Positions 25,842-34,290 of a stretch of DNA of 64,000 nt are shown piece after piece. A program made the position numbers and the translations under genes. Every line of letters begins with the position of its first letter. Position 1 is the first letter of the stretch. Origin of the DNA: UBA5486 sp036744795 (GTDB lineage: Bacteria; Bacillota; UBA4882; UBA10575); contig DAIOHK010000003.1 of assembly GCA_036744795.1 (NCBI GenBank), forward strand, positions 1-64,000. Reading direction: 5' to 3'. The notes under the pieces are model-generated. The model was not told the DNA's origin. It saw only the letters and a list, made by a program, of their open reading frames with translations, and did not search any database.

Positions 25842-26822
25842 ATGATAAAAAAGATAATGCAAAGGAAAATAATATGGGTGTTGATCTTTATTTTTGCTTT
25901 TATTTATTTAAATAATAATTCTTATTTTGCCCGACAGGATACAGGGAAACCATTGCTTGTAGCCCATCGCGGGGTTCATCAAACATTTTCGATGGAAGGG
26001 ATTAAGTGGGATACCAACACTGCTCAGCGTATAAATGAGCCGGAACATTTTTATCTTGAGAATACAATCTCATCGATGGAAAAAGCTTTTCAGGTAGGAG
26101 CTGATCTTGTAGAATTTGATATTCAGCTAACTAAAGATAATCAATTTGCAGTTTTCCATGACAGACTTCTCGAGTATCGGACGAATGGAAAAGGTACGAT
26201 TAGAGAATATACAATGGAAGAATTGAAGAGGTTTGATATTGGGTATGGTTATACTGCCGACCAGGGAAAAACCTTTCCTTTTCGGGGCCAGGGTGTAGGC
26301 ATGATGCCTTCAATGGATGAAGTCTTTGCTTCTTTTCCTGACCGTTCTTTTTTGATTCATATTAAAAGTAATGGGCAGAAAGAGGGAGAAGTTTTAGCTC
26401 AGTATCTTAATAATTTACCGGAAGAACGTTTATCCCAGCTAACTTTGTATGGAGGAGATGAACCGATTGCCATTCTCCAGGAAAAACTCCCAAATCTAAG
26501 GGCCATGTCCATGGCAACAATGAAGAAAGCCTTGCTTCCGTATCTTGCCTTGGGGTGGACAGGGTATGTACCAAAAGCAATGAGAAATGCCCATTTTCAT
26601 CTACCTCTAAAGTATGCACGGTATTTGTGGGGATGGCCCTACCGTTTTATCCGACGGATGAGAAAGGTTAATTCTCAATTCATTCTTGTTTTAGGCGAGG
26701 GAAAATGGTCTGAAGGATTTGATACAGTAGAAGATTTAAAGCAATTACCTTCTAATTATACCGGTGGAATATGGACAAATCGTATTGAGCGGATTGCGCC
26801 TGCTTTTGGAAATTTGAAGTAA
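25842..26822 (+). CDS. Membrane-anchored glycerophosphodiester phosphodiesterase
   Basis: 326 residues. The N-terminus is a signal anchor (IIWVLIFIFAFIYL). The GDPD TIM barrel shows LLVAHRGVHQ (catalytic HR), then VEFDIQLTKD (metal-binding Glu/Asp) and FHDRLLEYRT. It hydrolyses glycerophosphodiesters, possibly teichoic-acid or phospholipid headgroups, outside the membrane. AAGGAGA fixes ATG 25842 rather than TTG 25836. It is a single gene divergent from the ABC/sigma operon. Confidence 0.88.
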   Translation: MIKKIMQRKIIWVLIFIFAFIYLNNNSYFARQDTGKPLLVAHRGVHQTFSMEGIKWDTNTAQRINEPEHFYLENTISSMEKAFQVGADLVEFDIQLTKDNQFAVFHDRLLEYRTNGKGTIREYTMEELKRFDIGYGYTADQGKTFPFRGQGVGMMPSMDEVFASFPDRSFLIHIKSNGQKEGEVLAQYLNNLPEERLSQLTLYGGDEPIAILQEKLPNLRAMSMATMKKALLPYLALGWTGYVPKAMRNAHFHLPLKYARYLWGWPYRFIRRMRKVNSQFILVLGEGKWSEGFDTVEDLKQLPSNYTGGIWTNRIERIAPAFGNLK

Positions 26823-26825
26823 TCC

Positions 26826-26931
26826 CTACCACTGTAAGCTGTGGTACATGAAAGGATAAAACGATGATTCATGCATAGCTTCCAAAGGTTGTTTTTCAAT
26901 ACGATGGTGAGCACCGAGCTACGAGATTCAT
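26826..26931 (+). repeat. Repeat family B, decayed copy
   Basis: Contains ACCACTGTAAGCTGTGGT (hairpin), CATGAAAGGATAAAACGATG, TAGCTTCCAAAGG and ACCGAGCTACGAGATT, in the same order as the copy at 3647-3770. Confidence 0.45.
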
Positions 26932-26971
26932 TTCCGAAGAAGATAAATTGAGGTTAAAGGGAAGAGTTAAG

Positions 26972-27544
26972 ATGATTGATTATAATAAGATACTTATCGA
27001 AAACGCAGTGTTAGAATCTGAAAGGTTGATTTTAAGACCTTTTTCTTTAGAAGATGTCAATGATGTGTATTTGTATGCCAGTGATGATCTTGTAACAAAA
27101 TACTTAACCTGGCCATCACATATTGATATTATACAAACCGAAAAAATTGTTAAGGAACTCTTTATAGGAAAGCTTGGAATTTATGCGATTGAATTAAAAT
27201 CAGAACATAAATGTATCGGCTGTATCGAATTAAGATTGTGTATGGAGCATAATAAAGCAAGTTTTGGCTATGTATTGAATAGAGGTTACTGGAATCAAGG
27301 GTATATGTCCGAGTCATTAAGGTTAATATTAAAGCTTGCGTTTTCTAAATTAGAATTAAATCGGGTTGAATCTACTCATTATTCTGGAAACGAAGGCTCG
27401 GGCCGTGTTATGGCTAAATGCGGGATGAAATACGAAGGTAAGGGATTACAGGAAGTTAGGATTAAGGGAACTTACCATGATGTTATTCATTATGCTATTT
27501 TGAGGGAAGATTGGAATAGTATAAATGAAAATATAAAATACTGA
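26972..27544 (+). CDS. GNAT family N-acetyltransferase
   Basis: 190 residues. Family pattern: LESERLILRPFSLEDV at the N-terminus, then YVLNRGYWNQGYMSESL (acetyl-CoA-binding Arg/Gln-x-x-Gly-x-Gly region) and GSGRVMAKCGMKYEG. It resembles RimJ/RimL-type acetyltransferases that modify protein N-termini or small molecules. ATG 26972 is preferred over the longer frame from TTG 26948. Substrate is unknown. Confidence 0.82.
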   Translation: MIDYNKILIENAVLESERLILRPFSLEDVNDVYLYASDDLVTKYLTWPSHIDIIQTEKIVKELFIGKLGIYAIELKSEHKCIGCIELRLCMEHNKASFGYVLNRGYWNQGYMSESLRLILKLAFSKLELNRVESTHYSGNEGSGRVMAKCGMKYEGKGLQEVRIKGTYHDVIHYAILREDWNSINENIKY

Positions 27545-27595
27545 AAGAACATTTTCAGAAAAAAAGGATTTTTAGAGTTATTGGAGAACACTATA

Positions 27596-27607
27596 ACAAA
27601 CGTTTGT
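27596..27607. promoter_or_regulatory. Candidate LacI-type operator upstream of the first lacI gene
   Basis: ACAAACGTTTGT is a perfect 12-bp palindrome with a central CG, as in LacI/CcpA-family operators. It lies 26 bp before the start codon, so autoregulation is plausible. Confidence 0.45.
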
Positions 27608-27633
27608 GACGATACTAAAAGGTAGGAGAGATT

Positions 27634-28629
27634 ATGGCTACAATTAAAGACATCGCCCGGAAAGCTGGAGTTTCACCAAGTGTAGTTTCTAGGGCACTTA
27701 ATAACAAATATGGTGTTAATGATGAGACTAAAGCTAAAATCTTAAAGATTGCTAGAGAAATGAAATATTACCCTAATGCTTTAGCCCGAAGTTTGGTTAC
27801 TAGAAAAACAGAAACTATAGGGGCAGTTATGGCTGATATCTCTGAACCGTATTATTCGCAAATTATCAAAGGAATGTACACGGTTGCAGATAAATCCGGG
27901 TATACTTTATTGTTTTCCAATTCATACGAAAACCTGGAAGAAACTAATATCCTCCAGACATTAGTAGATTCGGAGCGGGTTGATGGATTGGTGATTGTAG
28001 GTAGTAGTACACGGGAAAAGAATTTTGCCTTAAATCTGCTGGAAAGGAAAGTCCCCTTTGTATTAGTGGAAAGAAAATTTTTTGATCCACGGGTAAATTG
28101 CTTATGGGTGGATAATATCCAAGGAGCTTATGAAGCTACCAACTATTTAATTAAGCAAGGACATCAAAGGATTGCTCATATTACTGGGACTCTAGATTTT
28201 CAAGTGGCTCTAGATCGTTTGGAGGGTTATAAAAGGGCCCTTGCTGATGCTGGAATCCCTTTTGCGAAAGAGTTGGTTAATACAGGGAATTTTATTTGGC
28301 AAGATGGGTATAAAGCTACTAAGGAGCTTTTACATTCTCAAACACGCTGTACTGCAATTTTTGCTAGTAATGATACTATGGCTTATGGGACATTACAGGC
28401 TTTATCTGAGGCTGGTATAGCTGTTCCTGAAGATATTGCAGTGATTGGTTTTGATGATTTGGAGTTTTCTTTACTTACTAACCCGCCATTAACTACTGTT
28501 AAGCAACCACGCTTTGAATTAGGTAAAAAGGCTTTAAGCGTATTAATTGCTCTTCTTAATGGTGAGCAAAAAGAAGAAGGGGTAAATATTTCTTTCCCAA
28601 CTGAATTGATTATTAGACGTTCTGCTTGA
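27634..28629 (+). CDS. LacI family transcriptional regulator 1
   Basis: 331 residues. The N-terminal helix-turn-helix is MATIKDIARKAGVSPSVVSR and the hinge is YYPNALARSL; a periplasmic-binding-protein-like sugar domain follows (RTEGLVIVGSS-like VDGLVIVGSS, FDDLEFS near the C-terminus). SD GGTAGGAGAG precedes ATG 27634. It heads the xylan-oligosaccharide locus, and a GH43 remnant lies directly behind it, so its original target may have been a lost glycosidase gene. Confidence 0.93.
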   Translation: MATIKDIARKAGVSPSVVSRALNNKYGVNDETKAKILKIAREMKYYPNALARSLVTRKTETIGAVMADISEPYYSQIIKGMYTVADKSGYTLLFSNSYENLEETNILQTLVDSERVDGLVIVGSSTREKNFALNLLERKVPFVLVERKFFDPRVNCLWVDNIQGAYEATNYLIKQGHQRIAHITGTLDFQVALDRLEGYKRALADAGIPFAKELVNTGNFIWQDGYKATKELLHSQTRCTAIFASNDTMAYGTLQALSEAGIAVPEDIAVIGFDDLEFSLLTNPPLTTVKQPRFELGKKALSVLIALLNGEQKEEGVNISFPTELIIRRSA

Positions 28630-28681
28630 TTTTTAAAAGAGGAACTATTTTTTTATAAACTTCGTGTGCCGTAAGGGGTAG

Positions 28682-28891
28682 GATTATACTTTTTGCTATA
28701 GCGATTCTGATCAAGGAGCTTTTACGCTGGTCGAAAAGGTGGATGGAAGGATCTTAAGTACTGATTGCGCTGGTGGTTTTGTTGATACATATATAGGACT
28801 TTATGCCAGTAGTAATGGGAATTCAAGCAGTAATCATGCTGATTTTGGCTGGCTTAAATACACACAAATGATAAAAAAATGTTTTACATGA
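28682..28891 (+). pseudogene. Remnant of a GH43 glycosidase C-terminal domain
   Basis: 69 codons after a TAG read DYTFCYS, then GAFTLVEKVDGR, ILSTDCAGGFVDTYIGLYAS and ADFGWLKY before TGA. This is the pattern of the concanavalin-like C-terminal domain of GH43 beta-xylosidases and arabinosidases. No catalytic domain or start precedes it, so it is a fragment left by deletion. Nothing else is seen in 28630-28990. Confidence 0.7.
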
Positions 28892-28999
28892 ATTTGAAAA
28901 ATACTCTTATTTCTCTAATTTTAAAAAAGTAGGTAAGCTGCAGGATTTAGATTACTATTGTAGTATAGTATATTTACAAACTTGTTATAAAACATAAAT

Positions 29000-29009
29000 A
29001 AACCGGTTT
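29000..29009. promoter_or_regulatory. AACCGGTT operator before the second lacI gene
   Basis: AAACCGGTTT is a perfect palindrome with a central CG, 27 bp before the ATG. The same core recurs at 30051-30058 in front of uxuA. Confidence 0.55.
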
Positions 29010-29035
29010 TTAAATACAAGGGGAGAGATAAATAA

Positions 29036-30031
29036 ATGACCACCATAAATGATATAGCTAAACTTGCTAAAGTATCAAAAGCTACAGTGTCAAAAGTTTT
29101 AAATGGTCATCCGGGAGTGAAAGATGAAACCAGAAAAAATATATTAAGAATCATGAAACAGAATAATTATTGGCCTAATTCTATAGCTAGAAGTCTATCT
29201 ACGAATAAATCTTACACAATTGGAATCTTCGATCCTATGCGTTTAAACAACTTTTTCTTCCGTGAGGTATTTGAGGGGATAGAAAGCGTTTTTGGTGAAC
29301 AAGGGTACGATATTTTATACTTTGCTAATAAAAAATGGGATAATTCATGGGTGAATTATGGTTACAAGGAAAAGTGCGAGGATCGTAATGTGGATGGTAT
29401 AATCATGATGGGTTTTGGAAGAGTTGATAGCTCTCAATTTGATAGTTTATTACAATCTGATATACCAACAGTCTTTATTGATCTGGATTTGGTTGGGCGT
29501 AATGCCTCTTATGTAACTTCAGATAATATTAATGGAGCAAAAACAGCAATTAATTATCTTTATAATTTAGGGCATAGAAAGATTGCCATGTTAATGGGCC
29601 CTTCCGGTTTTAGAGTGGCTCATGATCGGCTCTTAGGATTTCAGACCGCTGTTAATGAACTAAATATAGAATATAATCCGGATTGGCTTTTTAATGGGGA
29701 GTATGAAATAGAAACCGGCTATAATGCCATGCAAGAGATTTTAAAAATGCCTAAAAAACCAACAGCGATCTTTGGTGAAGATATACTGGCTATCGGTGCG
29801 ATCAAAGCAATAGAGGATAATGGATTTAGTGTACCTGAGGATTTTTCAGTAGTTGGTTTTGATGATATCGAATTGAGTAGACATTATGATTTAACTACAA
29901 TTAGTCAAGATATAATTGGCCTGGGAGAATCAGCAGCAAAACTACTTTTGAGAATTATTGAGAAAGCTAATTTTCCTCCAGTGATTTTACCGACGAAACT
30001 TATTGAACGTAAAACTTGTAGAAAAATATAA
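29036..30031 (+). CDS. LacI family transcriptional regulator 2
   Basis: 331 residues. HTH MTTINDIAKLAKVSKATVSK, hinge YWPNSIARSL, then a ligand-binding domain with FEGIESVFGEQGYD and GFDDIELSRH. AAGGGGAG is the SD for ATG 29036. The AACCGGTT palindromes on both sides of this gene make it the most likely regulator of the uxu/agu operon downstream; the inducer would be a glucuronate-derived metabolite or an aldotetraouronic acid (inference). Confidence 0.93.
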   Translation: MTTINDIAKLAKVSKATVSKVLNGHPGVKDETRKNILRIMKQNNYWPNSIARSLSTNKSYTIGIFDPMRLNNFFFREVFEGIESVFGEQGYDILYFANKKWDNSWVNYGYKEKCEDRNVDGIIMMGFGRVDSSQFDSLLQSDIPTVFIDLDLVGRNASYVTSDNINGAKTAINYLYNLGHRKIAMLMGPSGFRVAHDRLLGFQTAVNELNIEYNPDWLFNGEYEIETGYNAMQEILKMPKKPTAIFGEDILAIGAIKAIEDNGFSVPEDFSVVGFDDIELSRHYDLTTISQDIIGLGESAAKLLLRIIEKANFPPVILPTKLIERKTCRKI

Positions 30032-30047
30032 AGATATCACCCAATAA

Positions 30048-30076
30048 GTGAACCGGTTTCCTCACATGATATAAAA
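30048..30076 (+). promoter_or_regulatory. AACCGGTT operator and -10 of the uxuA operon
   Basis: GTGAACCGGTTTCCTCAC (30048-30065) has the palindromic core AACCGGTT at 30051-30058. A -10-like TATAAA follows near 30070. The operator would overlap the promoter, so binding would block transcription of uxuA and the genes behind it. Confidence 0.5.
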
Positions 30077-30150
30077 TCATTGTAATTTTATACAAATTAC
30101 TGCTTGGGTGTTCTTTAGTTCCAAAATATTAAATTTAAAGGTGATACTAG

Positions 30151-31227
30151 ATGAAGATGACATTACGTTGGTTTGGCGAGCGGGATGATAGTGTTACATT
30201 AGAAAAGATTAGGCAAATTCCCGGTCTTATTGGAGTGGTAAGTTCTTTACCGGAAATTCCAGTGGGTGAAGTATGGCCTTTGGACCGTATTATGAATTTG
30301 AAAAATGAAATTAATCAGTTCGGATTAGAGCTTGAGGTTATTGAAAGCGTTAATGTACATGAGGATATTAAATTGGGGATTCCCAGTAGAGAACAGTATA
30401 TTAAGAATTATTGTGAAACAATTAAGAATCTAGGTAAAGCTGGTATCCGTGTGGTTTGTTATAATTTTATGCCTGTCTTTGACTGGATCCGTACTGATTT
30501 GTCTATGAAACTGGCAGATGGTTCATTTGTTATGGCCTATGATGGAGAGTGGATTGAAAAGACCGATCCTCTTCAATTAGTAGCCGAGGTCACTGGTAGC
30601 TCTCAAGAATTTTCCTTACCGGGCTGGGAACCGGAGAAATTAAAGGAATTAAAAAAACTTTTTCAGCAATATAAAGAGATCAATGAAGAAAAACTATTTG
30701 CCAATCTTAAATACTTTTTAGAACAAATTATTCCGGTTTGTGCAGAATATAATGTTAGAATGGCAATCCATCCGGATGATCCGCCCTGGCCAATTTTTGA
30801 ATTGCCAAGGATTGTAGGTTCTAAAGAGAATCTAGAGCGGATAGTTAATCTGGTAGATAGTCCGTTTAATGGGTTAACTATTTGTAGTGGTTCTCTTGGT
30901 ATAAAAAGAGAAAATGATATTCCCGAAATAATTAGGTATTTTGGGAAAAGAGGAAAAATATTTTTTGGGCATGTCAGAAATATTAAAATTCAAGCGGAAA
31001 GAAAATTTTACGAAACTTCACATCTTTCCAATGATGGCTCTTTTGACATGTACGAGATTATGAAGGCTTATCATGATGTTGGATTTACCGGTTATCTCCG
31101 TCCTGATCATGGAAGAATGATCTGGGATGAGGAGGCAAGACCGGGATATGGTTTATACGACCGGGCATTGGGTATTGCTTATCTGACCGGTTTATGGGAA
31201 GCAGTTTCTAAAAGTAAAAAGTCATAA
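30151..31227 (+). CDS. uxuA: Mannonate dehydratase
   Basis: 358 residues; converts D-mannonate to 2-keto-3-deoxygluconate in glucuronate catabolism. TIM-barrel stretches typical of UxuA are MTLRWFGERDDSVTLEKI at the N-terminus, VCYNFMPVFDWIRTDL, and MAIHPDDPPWP (metal-binding His/Asp). C-terminal YLRPDHGRMIW is also diagnostic. AAAGGTGATA precedes ATG 30151. Followed by uxuB and the alpha-glucuronidase in one operon. Confidence 0.96.
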   Translation: MKMTLRWFGERDDSVTLEKIRQIPGLIGVVSSLPEIPVGEVWPLDRIMNLKNEINQFGLELEVIESVNVHEDIKLGIPSREQYIKNYCETIKNLGKAGIRVVCYNFMPVFDWIRTDLSMKLADGSFVMAYDGEWIEKTDPLQLVAEVTGSSQEFSLPGWEPEKLKELKKLFQQYKEINEEKLFANLKYFLEQIIPVCAEYNVRMAIHPDDPPWPIFELPRIVGSKENLERIVNLVDSPFNGLTICSGSLGIKRENDIPEIIRYFGKRGKIFFGHVRNIKIQAERKFYETSHLSNDGSFDMYEIMKAYHDVGFTGYLRPDHGRMIWDEEARPGYGLYDRALGIAYLTGLWEAVSKSKKS

Positions 31228-31326
31228 TTCAATTTAAGATTTCAACATAAAATATTGATTGCTTTAAAAGGGATGCCATGTTGGTTACATAATTCCAATA
31301 AATAATAGAGAGAAAAGGTGATTAGT

Positions 31327-32172
31327 TTGCAAAATAATTTAAAAGGAAAAACAGCAGTAATTACAGGCGGGGCTGGAGTGTTATGTAGTACCTTTGCTAG
31401 AGGACTGGCTGCCCTTGGAGTAAAAGTTGCGATCCTGGATTTGGCAGAAGAGCCTGCCTATAGGTTAGCAAAAGAAATAAAAGAACAAGGTGGAGAAGCT
31501 ATTGCGATTAAGTGTAATGTTTTAAATAAGGAGGAGGTCATAAAGGCTAAAGAAGAAGTCCTGGCTATATACGGTAGTTATGAACTGTTGATTAATGGAG
31601 CTGGTGGTAACCATCCTAAAGGTACTACTAATAAAGAAGTTTTAGAATTTGCTGATCTTAATAATTATGATCAGGAATTGATCACTTTCTTTGATTTAGA
31701 AGAAAAAGGGTTTGAGTTTGTATTTAATTTAAATTTTATGGGGACTTTTATTCCGACTCAAGTTTTTGCCCGTGAGATGGTTGGGAAAAGTGGAGCGACG
31801 ATTATTAATATCTCTTCCATGAGTGCATTTGCTCCGATGACAAAGGTACCAGCCTATAGTGCGGCTAAAGCAGCGATCAGTAATTTTACACAATGGATGG
31901 CTGTTCACTTAGCTGAAGTAGGGATCAGAGTTAATGCGATTGCACCTGGGTTTTTTTTAACCGAACAGAATAGAAAATTGTTACAAAAAGAAGATGGTAC
32001 TCCTACTGAGCGGTGCCAGAAAATCATTAGTCAAACACCTATGCGTCGTCTGGGAAAGCCGGAAGATCTGCTTGGGACATTATTTTGGCTTTGTGATGAA
32101 AAAGCATCAGGCTTTGTTACGGGTGTAGTTATTCCCGTTGATGGCGGATTTATGGCTTACTCAGGAGTCTGA
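31327..32172 (+). CDS. uxuB: Fructuronate reductase, SDR type
   Basis: 281 residues. A short-chain dehydrogenase with NAD motif TGGAGVLCSTFA, the NAG-like NGAGGNHPKGT, and the catalytic YSAAKAA. The NHPKGTT insertion and a long FFDLEEKGFEFVF segment are typical of the SDR enzymes that serve as D-mannonate oxidoreductases beside uxuA in Firmicutes. It interconverts fructuronate and mannonate. AAAAGGTG is placed for TTG 31327, not GTG 31318. Confidence 0.88.
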   Translation: MQNNLKGKTAVITGGAGVLCSTFARGLAALGVKVAILDLAEEPAYRLAKEIKEQGGEAIAIKCNVLNKEEVIKAKEEVLAIYGSYELLINGAGGNHPKGTTNKEVLEFADLNNYDQELITFFDLEEKGFEFVFNLNFMGTFIPTQVFAREMVGKSGATIINISSMSAFAPMTKVPAYSAAKAAISNFTQWMAVHLAEVGIRVNAIAPGFFLTEQNRKLLQKEDGTPTERCQKIISQTPMRRLGKPEDLLGTLFWLCDEKASGFVTGVVIPVDGGFMAYSGV

Positions 32173-32184
32173 AGGAGGTAGAAA

Positions 32185-34257
32185 ATGATCCCATTTAAGC
32201 TGGAACTTGAATATCAGTGCTGGCTTAGGTATGAAAGAGTAAATGCTAAACAATTTTTTGATGAATATTGCCAGTGGTGTGGGAATATAGTGGTGATTGA
32301 TGAAACACCAGTTATTCATTCAGCCAGAGATGAACTGAGATATGGAATTAAAAATTTACTTGCGCAGGAACCTTTAGTTACAACTTTTCCCCAGAAAGAT
32401 AAATACATTTTATTAGGGAAATTTGAAAGCAGTTCTTTACCGGCTAATATTTTTGACAAAAATGAATATGAAAAGATTAATCAAGAGGGTTACATAATTA
32501 AAACTACTCATCAATCCGGGCAGGATTGTATAGCGATTTTAGCTCAAACTGATCAGGGCGTTTTATACGGAGCCTTCCACTTTTTAAGGCTGCTCCAGAC
32601 AGAGCAGGATATTACTAATCTCGATATTTATGAAGCACCGGTTAATCCCATAAGAATGATTAACCATTGGGATAATATGGATGGTAGCATTGAACGGGGT
32701 TACGCTGGAAATTCTATCTTTTATCAAGATAATCAGTTGACTGGTAATCTGGAAAGAGTACGAGATTATGCTCGTTTGCTTGTTTCAATTGGGATCAACA
32801 GTATTGCTATTAATAATGTAAACGTACATCAGGAGGAAACCAGGTTAATAGATGACCGGTTGGAAATAGCCGCAAAATTGGCAGACATTTTCCGCAACTA
32901 TGGAATCAAAGTGTTTCTGAGTATAAATTTTGCCAGCACTATACAATTGGGAGGTTTATCAACTGCCGATCCCCTGGATGAGAGGGTGAAAGAGTGGTGG
33001 CAAAGAAGGGTTGAACAGATTTATCAAAAGATCCCGGACTTTGGCGGTTTTCTGGTAAAAGCTGATTCCGAACACCGGCCCGGACCATTTACATATAATC
33101 GTAATCATGCTGAAGGAGCTAATATGCTAGCGGAGGCACTGAAACCTTATGGAGGGCTGGTAATCTGGAGATGCTTTGTCTATAATTGCCAGCAGGATTG
33201 GAGAGATCATTCAACGGATCGGGCAAAAGCGGCTTATGAAAACTTTCAACCTCTGGATGGCAAGTTTGCAGATAATGTAATTTTACAGATTAAAAATGGT
33301 CCAATGGATTTTCAGGTAAGAGAGCCAGTATCTCCCCTCTTTGGAGCAATGAAAGAGACTAATCAGCTTCTAGAGTTACAGATTACACAGGAATACACCG
33401 GTCAACAAATACACCTTTGTTATCTGGTACCCCAATGGAAGGAAGTCCTTGATTTTGATACTTTCGCCAAAGGAGAAGGTTCATATGTAAAAAGAATCAT
33501 TGATGGTTCTTTGTTTAACAGGAAACTTTCCGGCTTTGCCGGGGTTGCAAATATCGGTGATGATCTAAATTGGACCGGACATATCCTTGCACAAGCTAAT
33601 ATGTTTGGCTTTGGACGGCTAGCCTGGAATCCAGACTTTTCTACTAAGGAAATTACTATGGAATGGGTAAGATGCACCTTTGGCAATGACCAAAATGTGA
33701 TTGCAGCGATCTCTGGGATGTTATATGATTCGTGGGAAATCTATGAAAATTATACTGCACCCCTGGGAATAGGTTGGATGGTTAATCCCGGTTATCATTA
33801 TGGACCGAATGTTGATGGTTATGAATATTCTCGTTGGGGAACATATCACCGGGCAGATTGTTTTGGTATAGGCATTGACCGGACCCTCGGAACAGGAACC
33901 GGTTATACGGGACAATATTACGAAGAAAATTCGATAAAATATGAAACCCCGGAGACTTGCCCGGATGAATTAATACTATTTTTCCATCATCTCCCCTATA
34001 CTTACAGGCTTAAAAACGGAAAAACGATTATTCAACATATATATGATGCACATTTTGACGGGGTTGATCAGGTAAAAGGGCTAATAAAAAGTTGGGAACA
34101 ATTAAAGGGGAAAATTGATCAAAGACGTTTCCAAAAAATATTGGATAAATTATATGAACAACTAGAAAGTGCGAAGGAATGGCGGGATGTTATTAATACT
34201 TATTTTTATCGAAAAACAGGTATTTCCGATCTTCTCAATAGGAAAATTTATTATTAA
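32185..34257 (+). CDS. aguA: Alpha-glucuronidase, GH67
   Basis: 690 residues, the usual length. Cleaves the alpha-1,2 bond of 4-O-methylglucuronic acid on xylo-oligosaccharides. The catalytic acid is Glu296 (LVKADSEHRPG) and the base pair Asp375 (GPMDFQVREP) and Glu403 (LQITQEYTG); spacing agrees with Geobacillus AguA (285/364/392). No signal peptide, so it acts in the cytoplasm on imported aldouronic acids. SD GAAGGAGG lies 13 bp after uxuB. Confidence 0.97.
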   Translation: MIPFKLELEYQCWLRYERVNAKQFFDEYCQWCGNIVVIDETPVIHSARDELRYGIKNLLAQEPLVTTFPQKDKYILLGKFESSSLPANIFDKNEYEKINQEGYIIKTTHQSGQDCIAILAQTDQGVLYGAFHFLRLLQTEQDITNLDIYEAPVNPIRMINHWDNMDGSIERGYAGNSIFYQDNQLTGNLERVRDYARLLVSIGINSIAINNVNVHQEETRLIDDRLEIAAKLADIFRNYGIKVFLSINFASTIQLGGLSTADPLDERVKEWWQRRVEQIYQKIPDFGGFLVKADSEHRPGPFTYNRNHAEGANMLAEALKPYGGLVIWRCFVYNCQQDWRDHSTDRAKAAYENFQPLDGKFADNVILQIKNGPMDFQVREPVSPLFGAMKETNQLLELQITQEYTGQQIHLCYLVPQWKEVLDFDTFAKGEGSYVKRIIDGSLFNRKLSGFAGVANIGDDLNWTGHILAQANMFGFGRLAWNPDFSTKEITMEWVRCTFGNDQNVIAAISGMLYDSWEIYENYTAPLGIGWMVNPGYHYGPNVDGYEYSRWGTYHRADCFGIGIDRTLGTGTGYTGQYYEENSIKYETPETCPDELILFFHHLPYTYRLKNGKTIIQHIYDAHFDGVDQVKGLIKSWEQLKGKIDQRRFQKILDKLYEQLESAKEWRDVINTYFYRKTGISDLLNRKIYY

Positions 34258-34290
34258 TCTAATAATATAGAGAATAAGGAGGTTTTAGTT

